DNA of 64,000 nt from Asticcacaulis tiandongensis (GTDB lineage: Bacteria > Pseudomonadota > Alphaproteobacteria > Caulobacterales > Caulobacteraceae), in NCBI RefSeq assembly GCF_006475605.1, contig NZ_ML636837.1:500584-564583 (forward strand). The letters are read 5' to 3'. Under the pieces are notes generated by a model. The model did not search any database. It had not been told where the DNA came from and was given only the letters and a program-made list of their open reading frames with translations. Of this stretch, positions 41,754-49,692 are shown piece after piece; position 1 is the stretch's first letter, and each line of letters begins with the position of its first letter. The position numbers were made by a program, and so were the translations under genes.

Positions 41754-42548
41754 CTATCCCCCGCCGAGGCTATCCCATGTTCGGTTTTGCGGGGTCGCGG
41801 GCTTGAGGGCGGTTTGTAGCCACACAAGGTTGGCGTCGGCGATATCCGGTGGCAGGTCCTGACGCAGCAGGCGTTCGGCTTCGGGCAGCTTGCCTTGCAG
41901 GCCTAGCACCAGTGCCAGATTTTGCCTTACCTGAATAGTGGCGGCGGGTTGTGTCAGGGCGCGTCTCAGGAGTTGCTCAGCCTGAGCCAGATCGCCGCGC
42001 GTTGACAGGAACATGGCCTGATTGGTCAGGACAGCAGGGTTGTCGGGCGACAGGGTCAGGGCCTTGGCCCACATGCCCCACGCTTCGTCACTGCGTTTCA
42101 CCTGATCAAGGGCGACGCCCAAAAGCGACCAGGCGCGCCAGTCCTTGGGCCGCAGTTCCGTGGCCCGTTGCAGGGAATCGATGCCATAGAAGCCGTTATT
42201 GCCACCGATATGGCCTTTGGCGGCGCTCAGGAGGGCGTCGTAATTATCCGGCGCGAACAAAAGCACCCTGTGGGCGGCGTCGGCAGCTTCGTTATAGCGG
42301 CCGAGTGCGCGCAGGGCGTCGGACAGGGCCAGCCCCGCCTCGGCATCAGTGGGGTTACGGTCAAATTCACGGTTAAAGAAAGCGGCGCGGGCCAATGGCT
42401 CCATGCGCAGGGCGGCGGCGCGTTCTTCAGGCGTAGCAATGCGCGGGGCTTCGGCAGGCGCGGGGGCTGTCGTTTGGGCCAGCACCTGAAGCGGCGCAAG
42501 AGCGAGCAGGGCAAAACAACACAAGGGGCGGAGCGTCAGGCGAGGCAT
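41754..42548 (-). CDS. Exported TPR protein, TadD-like
   Basis: The 264-residue product has a signal peptide (LLALAPLQVLAQT). It contains about four to five TPR motifs (for example DAEAGLALSDALRALGRYNEAADAAHRVLLFAPDN at about 73-107) and ends with IQVRQNLALVLGLQGKLPEAE, wording typical of TadD-type pilus assembly TPR proteins. No tad/cpa cluster is next to it, so a role in Flp/tad pili is an inference. Confidence 0.85.
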   Translation of the reverse strand: MPRLTLRPLCCFALLALAPLQVLAQTTAPAPAEAPRIATPEERAAALRMEPLARAAFFNREFDRNPTDAEAGLALSDALRALGRYNEAADAAHRVLLFAPDNYDALLSAAKGHIGGNNGFYGIDSLQRATELRPKDWRAWSLLGVALDQVKRSDEAWGMWAKALTLSPDNPAVLTNQAMFLSTRGDLAQAEQLLRRALTQPAATIQVRQNLALVLGLQGKLPEAERLLRQDLPPDIADANLVWLQTALKPATPQNRTWDSLGGG

Positions 42549-42674
42549 AGGGGAACCCTGAAAAAACAGAAACCGGAGGCGTTCTGACCCCGTGCCATAT
42601 GGTTAATTTAAGTTTTGGTTGATACTCTTAAACATAAGGTTAAGGCTCGCATTACCGGTTGAAGGTTCGCATTC

Positions 42675-44081
42675 ATGTTGTCACAAAACGCCTCATCGTC
42701 AGATCACAAGGTTTTCGCTGTCTTTGAGGAAGGGCTGGAGCAAGCTTTTGCGGCGCTTGGGCCGGTCGAAGCCGCGTTTTTAAAGGCGCAGGGTTTCAAG
42801 GCCAAGGCGCGGTCGCTGGTGGTACTGCCGGACGGGGACACAGGTCAGCTCAGGGCCTGGTACGGGTTGGGGACGCGAAAGGACTATAGTCCGGCGCTGT
42901 TTCGGGCGCTGACCAAGCAATTGCCGGACGGCGTGTGGGCGCTTGAGGCGGAGGCGTCGCTTGCGAGGGCCGCGATCCATGTCGCCTTTGCGCAGGGGCG
43001 GTATAGCTTTGATCGTTATAAGGCGTCGCCCGTGACTGCCGATGCCGTGCGGCTGACGGATCATGACCTTACGGATGAGGCGCGTACCGAGGTTGAAATC
43101 GAGGTCGCTGCGGACAGGTGGGTGCGGGATCTGGTCAATACGCCTGCCAATGACATGGGCCCTGCCGAGATCGAGGCAGCGGCGCGTCAGCTGGCGGACG
43201 CGCATCAGGCGCGGATTACCGTCATTACCGGGGATGAACTGCTGACCGAGAATTTTCCGGCGGTGCATGCTGTGGGGCGGGCCGCAGAGGCGCATCGGGC
43301 CCCGCGCTTTATTGAGATCGACTGGGAGCCGCCGGTCGAAGACATATCGTCCGCACCCAAGCCGGTGGTGGTGCTGGTGGGTAAGGGGGTGGCCTTTGAT
43401 ACGGGCGGGCTGAATATCAAGCTCGGAGCCGGTATGGGGTTGATGAAAAAAGATATGGGCGGGGCGGCCCATGTGCTCGGGCTGGCGCAATGGATCATGG
43501 CGTCCAATCTCAGGGTCAGGCTGCATGTCCTGATCAGTGCGGTGGAAAACGCTATTTCCGGTGATGCCTTCCGTCCGGGTGATGTGATTGGCTCACGCGC
43601 CGGGGTTTCGATCGAGGTGGGTAATACCGATGCCGAGGGGCGGCTGATACTGGCCGATGCCCTGACGCGGGCGGCGGAGCTTACGCCTGATCTTACCATA
43701 GATTTTGCCACCCTGACCGGTGCGGCGCGCATAGCGCTGGGGCCTGAGGTGGTGCCCTTCTATACCGATGACGAGAGCGTGGCGCGGCGTCTTACGCAGG
43801 CGGCGGAAGAGGTGCACGATCCTTTGTGGCGTATGCCGCTGTGGGCGGGCTATGCGGCGGCACTGGAGTCTGACATTGCCGATATCCGTAATGATGCAGC
43901 GGGTTGGGCGCAGGCAGGCTCAGTGACGGCGGCGCTGTTCCTGCAACGCTTTGCGCCGAAAACCGGTGCCTGGGTGCATTTCGACCTCTATGCCTGGAAC
44001 CCGCGCAGTCAGTCGGGCAAGCCGGTCGGGGCCGAGGTGCAGGCGATCCGCGCCGTTTATCGTCTGATCGACGAACTGTAG
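42675..44081 (+). CDS. M17 leucyl aminopeptidase family protein
   Basis: The 468-residue di-metal aminopeptidase has VLVGKGVAFDTGGLNIK (metal Lys/Asp, about 237-253) and the M17 signature NTDAEGRLILADAL (about 321-334). It is shorter than E. coli PepA at its N-terminal domain. It releases N-terminal residues from peptides in the cytoplasm. It is followed after 66 bp by HPr on the same strand. Confidence 0.94.
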   Translation: MLSQNASSSDHKVFAVFEEGLEQAFAALGPVEAAFLKAQGFKAKARSLVVLPDGDTGQLRAWYGLGTRKDYSPALFRALTKQLPDGVWALEAEASLARAAIHVAFAQGRYSFDRYKASPVTADAVRLTDHDLTDEARTEVEIEVAADRWVRDLVNTPANDMGPAEIEAAARQLADAHQARITVITGDELLTENFPAVHAVGRAAEAHRAPRFIEIDWEPPVEDISSAPKPVVVLVGKGVAFDTGGLNIKLGAGMGLMKKDMGGAAHVLGLAQWIMASNLRVRLHVLISAVENAISGDAFRPGDVIGSRAGVSIEVGNTDAEGRLILADALTRAAELTPDLTIDFATLTGAARIALGPEVVPFYTDDESVARRLTQAAEEVHDPLWRMPLWAGYAAALESDIADIRNDAAGWAQAGSVTAALFLQRFAPKTGAWVHFDLYAWNPRSQSGKPVGAEVQAIRAVYRLIDEL

Positions 44082-44147
44082 GCGTTGTGCGAAGCGGCCA
44101 ACAGCGTTAACAGGGTGCTAATATAAAAGACTATATTACAGGGTATC

Positions 44148-44420
44148 ATGACAATAACGGCACGAATCGACATCATTAACGACAAGGGACTGCACGCCCG
44201 CGCCTCGGCCAAGTTTGTAAAAACTGCCGCGCTTTATGATGCGCAGGTGACCGTCATCAAGGACGACAGCCGCGTCGATGCGCAGTCGATCATGGGCCTT
44301 TTGATGCTGGCGGCTTCAAAAGGCACGTCAATTGAGCTTGAGGCCGAGGGCAAACAGGCCGAGGCTGCGGTTCAGGCGCTGGTGACGCTGGTGGGTGATC
44401 GTTTCGGTGAGGAGTCCTGA
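44148..44420 (+). CDS. ptsH: HPr-family phosphocarrier protein
   Basis: The 90-residue protein has phospho-His16 in KGLHARASA and the regulatory serine region VDAQSIMGLLML (Ser46). In alphaproteobacteria this HPr usually feeds EIIA-Ntr (PtsN, encoded at 4061), not a sugar PTS. No ptsP or EIIA-Man gene is adjacent here. Its stop is 2 bp before the next gene, with the ribosome site GAGGAG inside the HPr end. Confidence 0.93.
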   Translation: MTITARIDIINDKGLHARASAKFVKTAALYDAQVTVIKDDSRVDAQSIMGLLMLAASKGTSIELEAEGKQAEAAVQALVTLVGDRFGEES

Positions 44421-44422
44421 AG

Positions 44423-45217
44423 ATGAAGCAATGGGCGCGGTGTGGATTGATGGTTCTGCTTCTGGCCGTTTCCGCACCTGTGGCCATGGCCGAGGACGAG
44501 GACGGTTCCGAATATGATGAAATCGTCGCCAAACCCGTAGCTGCGGCCAAGCCGCGCCCCAGAGCGCGGGTCGCGCCGGTTAAAAAGGCGGAACCGGCCC
44601 CGAAGTTGCCGGACGCGCCGATCCCTTATCAGACTCTGCCGGGGGCTGTGTCGGCACCGGCGGGGGTGACGGGGGCTATGGAACACAAGGTGGTGCCAAG
44701 CTTGCCGACACCGGCAAAGGTGCATAACCTGCCTGAAGCCATCACAGCGCCGGACGCATTGAGGCCGCTGCCCGCGCCAATGCGGTCATTTGAATCTGAG
44801 CCTTTGCCGCCACCCCCTGCGCCACCGGCATTTGTTTCAGGCGATGTGCTGAACCTTAAGTGTGAGACGCAAGTGATATCGGCCAATCGGGTGGTGACAA
44901 ACGGCGCGTTCTTTATTGAGGTCAAACCGTCCGAGGTCTTTGGTGACAGTGCACGCTTCAAGGTAATGTTTGCCGATCCACGGCATGAAAGCCTGATCAA
45001 GGAGACCCTGTGCGAGACGGTCAGCTGTAATATCCGTATCAGTGCCAATTTCTATGAGCTGTTCAATCAGCGCACAAAAAAGGGCAAGAGCCTCAAGGTG
45101 ACGCTTGATCGGCGTAACGGGGCCTATCTGGCGCAAAACCGCGACGGGGAAACCGATACGGGGGACTACGAGCAGGGCTATTGCCTGCCGCAGGTCGAAG
45201 GCCGCAAGCTGTTTTAA
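44423..45217 (+). CDS. Exported protein of unknown function cotranscribed with HPr
   Basis: The 264-residue product has a signal peptide (LMVLLLAVSAPVAMA), a Pro/Ala/Lys-rich linker (about 25-130) and a C-terminal domain of about 125 residues (LNLKCETQVISANRVV..VMFADPRHESLIKETLCETVSCNIRISANFYE). Four cysteines there could form two disulfides. I do not recognise it. The 2-bp gap to HPr indicates one transcript. Confidence 0.8.
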   Translation: MKQWARCGLMVLLLAVSAPVAMAEDEDGSEYDEIVAKPVAAAKPRPRARVAPVKKAEPAPKLPDAPIPYQTLPGAVSAPAGVTGAMEHKVVPSLPTPAKVHNLPEAITAPDALRPLPAPMRSFESEPLPPPPAPPAFVSGDVLNLKCETQVISANRVVTNGAFFIEVKPSEVFGDSARFKVMFADPRHESLIKETLCETVSCNIRISANFYELFNQRTKKGKSLKVTLDRRNGAYLAQNRDGETDTGDYEQGYCLPQVEGRKLF

Positions 45218-45234
45218 GAGTTTGCGCTCACCGC

Positions 45235-46641
45235 TTAGGCGGTGGCTGAGCCATAGGCGGACATGAGTACCTCCGATACGGCCCCCATGGTGTCACGTGC
45301 GGCGTCATTGGCGCAAGCTGCGCAGACGACGCCGGTATTCGGGTCAATGAGAACTTCTGCGTACCACATGGTGTTTGAGCCGTTATGGAACAGGGCACCG
45401 TCTTCGCGTTTCATCCAGCCTAAGGCATAGTTGCCGCCGAAATGGGGTATATGCAACATGGCCCAGTTTTGCGCCTTCAGGAATTTGGCGGGCTGGTCGC
45501 GGTGCGCCGTCAGATAGGTGATCATGTCGGCTAATGGCATATGCACGCGTCCGGCCGGGCCAATGGCGACGACATTGTCGCTGCCGGGCACACCTGCCGG
45601 ATCGGGAACGCGTATGCCGTCCTTAACCGTGTGGCCCAGTGGCTGGTCGATCTGGCCTTTACGGCCCGGTGCGCCCTGTCCGGCATGTCTGATGCCCAGC
45701 GGTTTGAACACTTCGGTCTGGATCAGGGTTTCCCATGACGTGCCGGTCAGCTTTTCCAGCATGGCACCGGCAACCGCATAGCCGTTATTGCTGTAGACCA
45801 TCTGTTTGCCGATAGCGTCAGCGGGGGGAAAGGCCAGTGCCGTTCGGGCGAATCTCAGGCGTTCTTTGCGTGCGTCGTCAAGTTCGTGGCTGAATTCGAC
45901 GCCGTTGACATTGGGCTGTAGACCTGAGCGGTGGCTCAGGAGATGCAGGAGCGTGGCGTCACGATAGGCCTCAGGGACGCTGAAGTCGGGTGTATCGAGC
46001 ACCTGACCAATCGTGGTGTCCCACTTGATGACGCCTGCCTCAACCAGACGGGCGCACAGGGTGGCGGTCATGGACTTGGTAATCGAACCCCAGTGCCATT
46101 GATCCTCAGGCTGCGCCGCGATTTCATCGTCGCTGGAGCGTGCACCACGCACGATCAGGTCTGAACCGTTGCGGCTTGCCCACGCCGCGCCGATGGCAGG
46201 TGTTTTTGCTTCGATGCGGTGTGCATTAAGGGATTCCGGGGTAAGGCGACGCCAGGCCGAAGACGGCACGATGGCCATGCCGCGCGCCAGACGCATATGG
46301 AAGACCTGTCCTTGCGTGAAGGTGCCATCGATAAAGCCATCCGGCGTCAGGTGTCCGTCGAAACTGGCATTGATGCGCTTGGATACAAGACGGATACGGT
46401 CCGCTGTGAGGGTGACCTCGTCAGGCGTGATAACGGCACCGCCCTGATCAACGCTGATCACATCGATCCGGTCATCGGCAACGACCAGCCGCACGGTCAG
46501 GCGGGTGCGGCCTGATTCCAGAAGGCCCGTCCATGTGCCCTCAAACGGTGAGGTGGCGGATGCTGAAGCGCCGGTGGCCCCGACGCCAAGGCTTGCGATA
46601 AGGCCGGTAAGGTGGGCGCGCCGTGTATGGGTAAAGGTCAC
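45235..46641 (-). CDS. Serine hydrolase of the beta-lactamase/DD-peptidase fold
   Basis: The 468-residue protein has an exported N-terminus (HLTGLIASLGVGATGASASA), an extra N-terminal beta domain (about 32-118), then a class C-like core: SITK (Ser186, Lys189), the YSN motif in MVYSNNGYAV, and HNG near the end (FHNGSNTMW) in place of KTG. Such proteins act on D-amino peptides or esters rather than being true beta-lactamases. It stands alone. Confidence 0.88.
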   Translation of the reverse strand: MTFTHTRRAHLTGLIASLGVGATGASASATSPFEGTWTGLLESGRTRLTVRLVVADDRIDVISVDQGGAVITPDEVTLTADRIRLVSKRINASFDGHLTPDGFIDGTFTQGQVFHMRLARGMAIVPSSAWRRLTPESLNAHRIEAKTPAIGAAWASRNGSDLIVRGARSSDDEIAAQPEDQWHWGSITKSMTATLCARLVEAGVIKWDTTIGQVLDTPDFSVPEAYRDATLLHLLSHRSGLQPNVNGVEFSHELDDARKERLRFARTALAFPPADAIGKQMVYSNNGYAVAGAMLEKLTGTSWETLIQTEVFKPLGIRHAGQGAPGRKGQIDQPLGHTVKDGIRVPDPAGVPGSDNVVAIGPAGRVHMPLADMITYLTAHRDQPAKFLKAQNWAMLHIPHFGGNYALGWMKREDGALFHNGSNTMWYAEVLIDPNTGVVCAACANDAARDTMGAVSEVLMSAYGSATA

Positions 46642-46743
46642 AATAAGCCCCTGAGCTATGTTTATGACCCTATTTAGTCATAGCTCAATATGAATGGCGA
46701 ATGAATTGCCAGCGCATTGCCAGTCAGGGGCCTCTAAGTATTT

Positions 46744-47607
46744 TTACAGACGGCGGAAGGCGGTAGGCTGGCCGACACCGGCGGCGGCAATGCGGTCAAC
46801 CGCGTCACGCAGGGGTTCGATCACCGTCTTCATGTGGTGGCCGTTGGCGTGCACGATGTGATCTTCGTCAGCCATGATGGCGACGTGGCCCTTCCAGAAT
46901 ACCAGATCGCCGCGATAAAGACCTTTGAGGTCGGGGCCGATCTCTAAGGCATGGCCAAGGGCGGTCTGCATGTCCGAATCACGCGGGCAGGCGCGACCGG
47001 TGGCATAGAGGGCCTGTTGCACCAGACCTGAGCAGTCAAGGCCATCGCTTTCGCGTCCGCCCCATTGGTAGGGGGCGTTGAGATAGCTTTCGGCCACCGT
47101 GACATAGTCGCCGGAGAAATGGCTGAAGTCGCTGATGTGGCCGAGATAGATCCAGCCCATATCATTGATGCGGGCAAACTTGCCGTCCGTCTCATCGACG
47201 CTGACGAGGGCATTGAGGCTTAAGGCCGTGACAATGGCGGATTTCAGATTGGGCTGGCTGAAGACATAGGTGCGTAAGGTCGACACAAAATGCGTCGGTA
47301 CGCGCCAGTCCTGCGTCAGATCGCTTTCGCGCACATAGCCGACATAGCCGTCGCGAAGGGCCTGACCCCAGACATAGTCACGTGATTTTTCGATGACGCG
47401 GAAGCGTTCGCCAAACAGAAGCTGATTAACCTGTTCGGCGGAATCGTTCGGGCCGGTACGGATCGCCGTCGCGGCGCGCGCACAGCCGAGTGTATCGCCG
47501 ACAACGAAGGTTTTGGCCCGGAAAAGGCCCTGCAATGCCTGATCCGCCTTGCCGTCCTTATAGGGCGTCATACGGGGATCGAAACCTTGAAAATCGTCCT
47601 GAGCCAT
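46744..47607 (-). CDS. NlpC/P60 cysteine peptidase with SH3-like domains
   Basis: The 287-residue protein has SH3b-like modules (about 45-160; ERFRVIEKSRDYVWGQ, then DGYVGYVRESDL) and a C-terminal NlpC/P60 domain with Cys192 in DGLDCSGLVQQAL and His241 in WKGHVAIM. It resembles the dipeptidyl-peptidase VI-like murein peptide recyclers. No signal peptide is visible, which suits a cytoplasmic recycler. Confidence 0.9.
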   Translation of the reverse strand: MAQDDFQGFDPRMTPYKDGKADQALQGLFRAKTFVVGDTLGCARAATAIRTGPNDSAEQVNQLLFGERFRVIEKSRDYVWGQALRDGYVGYVRESDLTQDWRVPTHFVSTLRTYVFSQPNLKSAIVTALSLNALVSVDETDGKFARINDMGWIYLGHISDFSHFSGDYVTVAESYLNAPYQWGGRESDGLDCSGLVQQALYATGRACPRDSDMQTALGHALEIGPDLKGLYRGDLVFWKGHVAIMADEDHIVHANGHHMKTVIEPLRDAVDRIAAAGVGQPTAFRRL

Positions 47608-47756
47608 TCAGAATCCGCCTTGGGCTACCATCACTAAATTCGTTATGCTGCCCTTAAGGAATGTGAAAAAAGCATTAACACATAAGGGCTTATACTGCTA
47701 CCATAGACCGAAGGTACGAACTTCCGGTTAATGGCGCCGGTAAATAAGAGGGCGTA

Positions 47757-48230
47757 ATGGCACTATTGTCCAAAGACCGCGCATCAAGGTTCCGGCTGAT
47801 TAATTTTTACCCGCCGATGATCGGGGCGGGGATAAGGGTGACGAAGGTTTCGCCTGATTTTACGCGTATAGATGTCGAGATGAAGTTGCGCTGGTGGAAC
47901 CGCAATGTGGTTGGCACGCAGTTCGGTGGATCACTCTATATGATGTGCGATCCGTTCTTTATGGCCATACTGATGACGAATCTGGGGGTGGACTATATTG
48001 TCTGGGACAAGGCGGCGCGGATTGAGTTTGTGCGCCCCGGACGCGGGCGGGTGACGGCGCATTTTCATATTCCTCAGGCAGAGATAGAGCGCATCCGTAA
48101 GGTGGCGGACGAAAGCCACAAGATTGAGCCTGAATTTGAGATTGACGTCCTTAATGATGCCGGTGAGGTGGTCGCCAGAGTGCATAAAACCCTTTATGTG
48201 CGACGCAAGCGAGACCGTGCGACCGGCTGA
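47757..48230 (+). CDS. DUF4442 hotdog-fold protein, possible acyl-CoA thioesterase
   Basis: The 157-residue protein has the PaaI/DUF4442 hotdog pattern (NRNVVGTQFGGSLYMMCDPFF, about 48-69; the Asn/Gly-rich start of the hotdog helix) and a C-terminal beta-sheet (FEIDVLNDAGEVVARVHKTLYVRRKR). Such proteins are often annotated as thioesterases without proof. It precedes the enoyl-CoA hydratase-like gene by 93 bp on the same strand. Confidence 0.85.
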   Translation: MALLSKDRASRFRLINFYPPMIGAGIRVTKVSPDFTRIDVEMKLRWWNRNVVGTQFGGSLYMMCDPFFMAILMTNLGVDYIVWDKAARIEFVRPGRGRVTAHFHIPQAEIERIRKVADESHKIEPEFEIDVLNDAGEVVARVHKTLYVRRKRDRATG

Positions 48231-48323
48231 AAATTATTCATTTAAAAATAACCAATTATATGGCTAACTTCTAAAAATGCTGCACTTTATTGTGCGCAAT
48301 AAAAAGCATAAGGAGGATGCCTG

Positions 48324-49400
48324 ATGACAGGTCTTATGGCGGCGGACAAACCGCTTATGGCGGCGGTGACGGGCAGGGCAGGGCTAATCCGGTTGAACCG
48401 GCCCGAAGCGCTGCATGCCCTGACGACCAACATGTGTCAGGTCTTCTCGGATGCCCTGTCGCGCTGGGAGGCGGATGATGGGGTGGCCTTGGTGATGATC
48501 GATCATGCGCCTGAGACGCGCGGCTTCTGTGCCGGTGGGGATATTCGGGCCGTGGCCGAAAGTGCGCGTCTGGCCCGCAGTGGTCTGGGGGATGCGGCGG
48601 CGGCGAGGCGTTTCTTCCGCACGGAGTACAGCCTGAATACGCGGCTTAAATATTACAGCAAGCCGCTGATCGCCTTTATGGACGGGGTCGTCATGGGCGG
48701 CGGGGTCGGTATATCGGTGCACGGGGCCTATCGCATTGCCACGGAAAATACGCTGTTTGCCATGCCTGAGACAGGGATCGGTTTGTTTCCCGATATTGGG
48801 GGCGGCTGGTTTCTGCCGCGCCTTAAAGGGGAACTGGGTATGTGGCTGGCCCTGACGGGGGAGCGCCTGAAGGGGGCCGATGTCAAGGCGGCAGGCATTG
48901 CCACCCATTATGTGGCATCAAAGGATCTGCCGGCGCTGAAGGCGGCCTTAAGTGAGTCGTCATCCGAAACCATAGAAGACATTCTGGCCCGTTATGACCG
49001 GCCCGTTAGTGCGCCGTCCTATGCGGAACATATCGAGGCGATCAATCGTATTTTTGGCAAGCCGACGCTGACTGATATTGCGCTGGCGCTCAAGCTTGAG
49101 GACAGCGACTGGGCGCAGCATCAGGGCGAAGTGCTGGCGACCCGTTCGCCTCTGTCTCTGGCCGTGACGCACCGGCAATTGCGCGTGGGGCGACAGATGC
49201 AGCGGTTTGAGGAGGTCATGCGCATGGAATATCGCATTGCCTGCCGGATGTGCCTGAGCAATGACTTTGTCGAAGGCGTGCGAGCGGTGCTTGAGGAAAA
49301 GGATATGTCCCCGCGCTGGTCGCCGGTATCCATAGGCTGTGTGCCGGAAGCGACCGTGGCCATGATGTTCGCCCCGCTTGATGTCGAGCTTTATGATTAG
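48324..49400 (+). CDS. 3-hydroxyisobutyryl-CoA hydrolase-type enoyl-CoA hydratase/isomerase
   Basis: The 358-residue protein has the crotonase fold with RGFCAGGDIRAVAES (oxyanion hole) and the longer HIBCH signature MPETGIGLFPDIGGGWFLPRL (about 148-168), plus a C-terminal helical extension. HIBCH hydrolyses 3-hydroxyisobutyryl-CoA in valine degradation. A strong AAGGAGG ribosome site lies 7 bp before the ATG at 48324. Other steps of the pathway are not in the window. Confidence 0.9.
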   Translation: MTGLMAADKPLMAAVTGRAGLIRLNRPEALHALTTNMCQVFSDALSRWEADDGVALVMIDHAPETRGFCAGGDIRAVAESARLARSGLGDAAAARRFFRTEYSLNTRLKYYSKPLIAFMDGVVMGGGVGISVHGAYRIATENTLFAMPETGIGLFPDIGGGWFLPRLKGELGMWLALTGERLKGADVKAAGIATHYVASKDLPALKAALSESSSETIEDILARYDRPVSAPSYAEHIEAINRIFGKPTLTDIALALKLEDSDWAQHQGEVLATRSPLSLAVTHRQLRVGRQMQRFEEVMRMEYRIACRMCLSNDFVEGVRAVLEEKDMSPRWSPVSIGCVPEATVAMMFAPLDVELYD

Positions 49401-49435
49401 GCGTTGAGACGCAGCGTGTGCGACCCAGATAGCGC

Positions 49436-49475
49436 TTGACAGAATCGGTTGTGCGCCCCTATGTTAGCGCTAACA
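49436..49475 (+). promoter_or_regulatory. Promoter with overlapping LacI-type operator
   Basis: TTGACA (49436-49441) and TATGTT (49460-49465) are 18 bp apart. The perfect palindrome TGTTAGCGCTAACA (49462-49475) covers the -10 and start site, as in LacI/GalR-repressed promoters; the xylose operators of Caulobacter have a similar core (from memory). It points rightward, away from the HIBCH gene and toward the convergent GH28 gene. No LacI-type gene lies in the window. Confidence 0.7.
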
Positions 49476-49692
49476 ATAAATAGAGACTACGGGAAGAAAC
49501 CTTATTTCGGACGCGCGACTTCGTGCTGCGCCGCTTGCCGAATCTTGTACTTTTATGATCCAGCCTCCCTTGCGCGTTACCCTAAGGACGCGGAGGAAAC
49601 TTTGCCGGTACGCCTTCCCATGGCCGGTGCGCCTTCCTGACGGTTTCATCCGTCATCCCTGGTTAGTTTACCGTCAGGAAGGCGTGTTTTTT
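49472..49692 (+). ncRNA. Candidate short regulated transcript
   Basis: From the LacI-type promoter to the terminator is about 215 nt with no gene on this strand. It contains a 12-codon frame from TTG at 49602 with GGAGG (49592-49596) in good position, whose TGA lies in the terminator stem. A direct repeat GCCGGTNCGCCTTCC (49604, 49624) and an alternative TGACGG/CCGTCA hairpin (49638-49655) also occur. It is attenuator-like, but without a downstream structural gene on this strand. Confidence 0.4.
49630..49692 (+). terminator. Rho-independent terminator of the short transcript
   Basis: CGCCTTCCTGACGG (49630-49643) pairs perfectly with CCGTCAGGAAGGCG (49671-49684), followed by TG and six T. It is plus-strand only; the minus-strand side has no T-run. 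Its end touches the GH28 stop codon (49691). Confidence 0.9.

Noticed and set aside
44107-44122. TTAA-N7-CTAAT before HPr as a CtrA box
   Set aside because: Two mismatches in the second half-site and no expectation that this gene is CtrA-controlled.
45235-46641. True class C beta-lactamase (resistance gene)
   Set aside because: The third motif is HNG rather than KTG and there is an extra N-terminal domain, so a general serine hydrolase or esterase is more likely.
49461-49640. 59-codon frame starting at an ATG inside the LacI-type palindrome (MLALTINRDYG..)
   Set aside because: The ATG would sit at or before the transcription start of the only promoter seen, has no ribosome site, and the composition is not gene-like. 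It is kept only as part of the short transcript.
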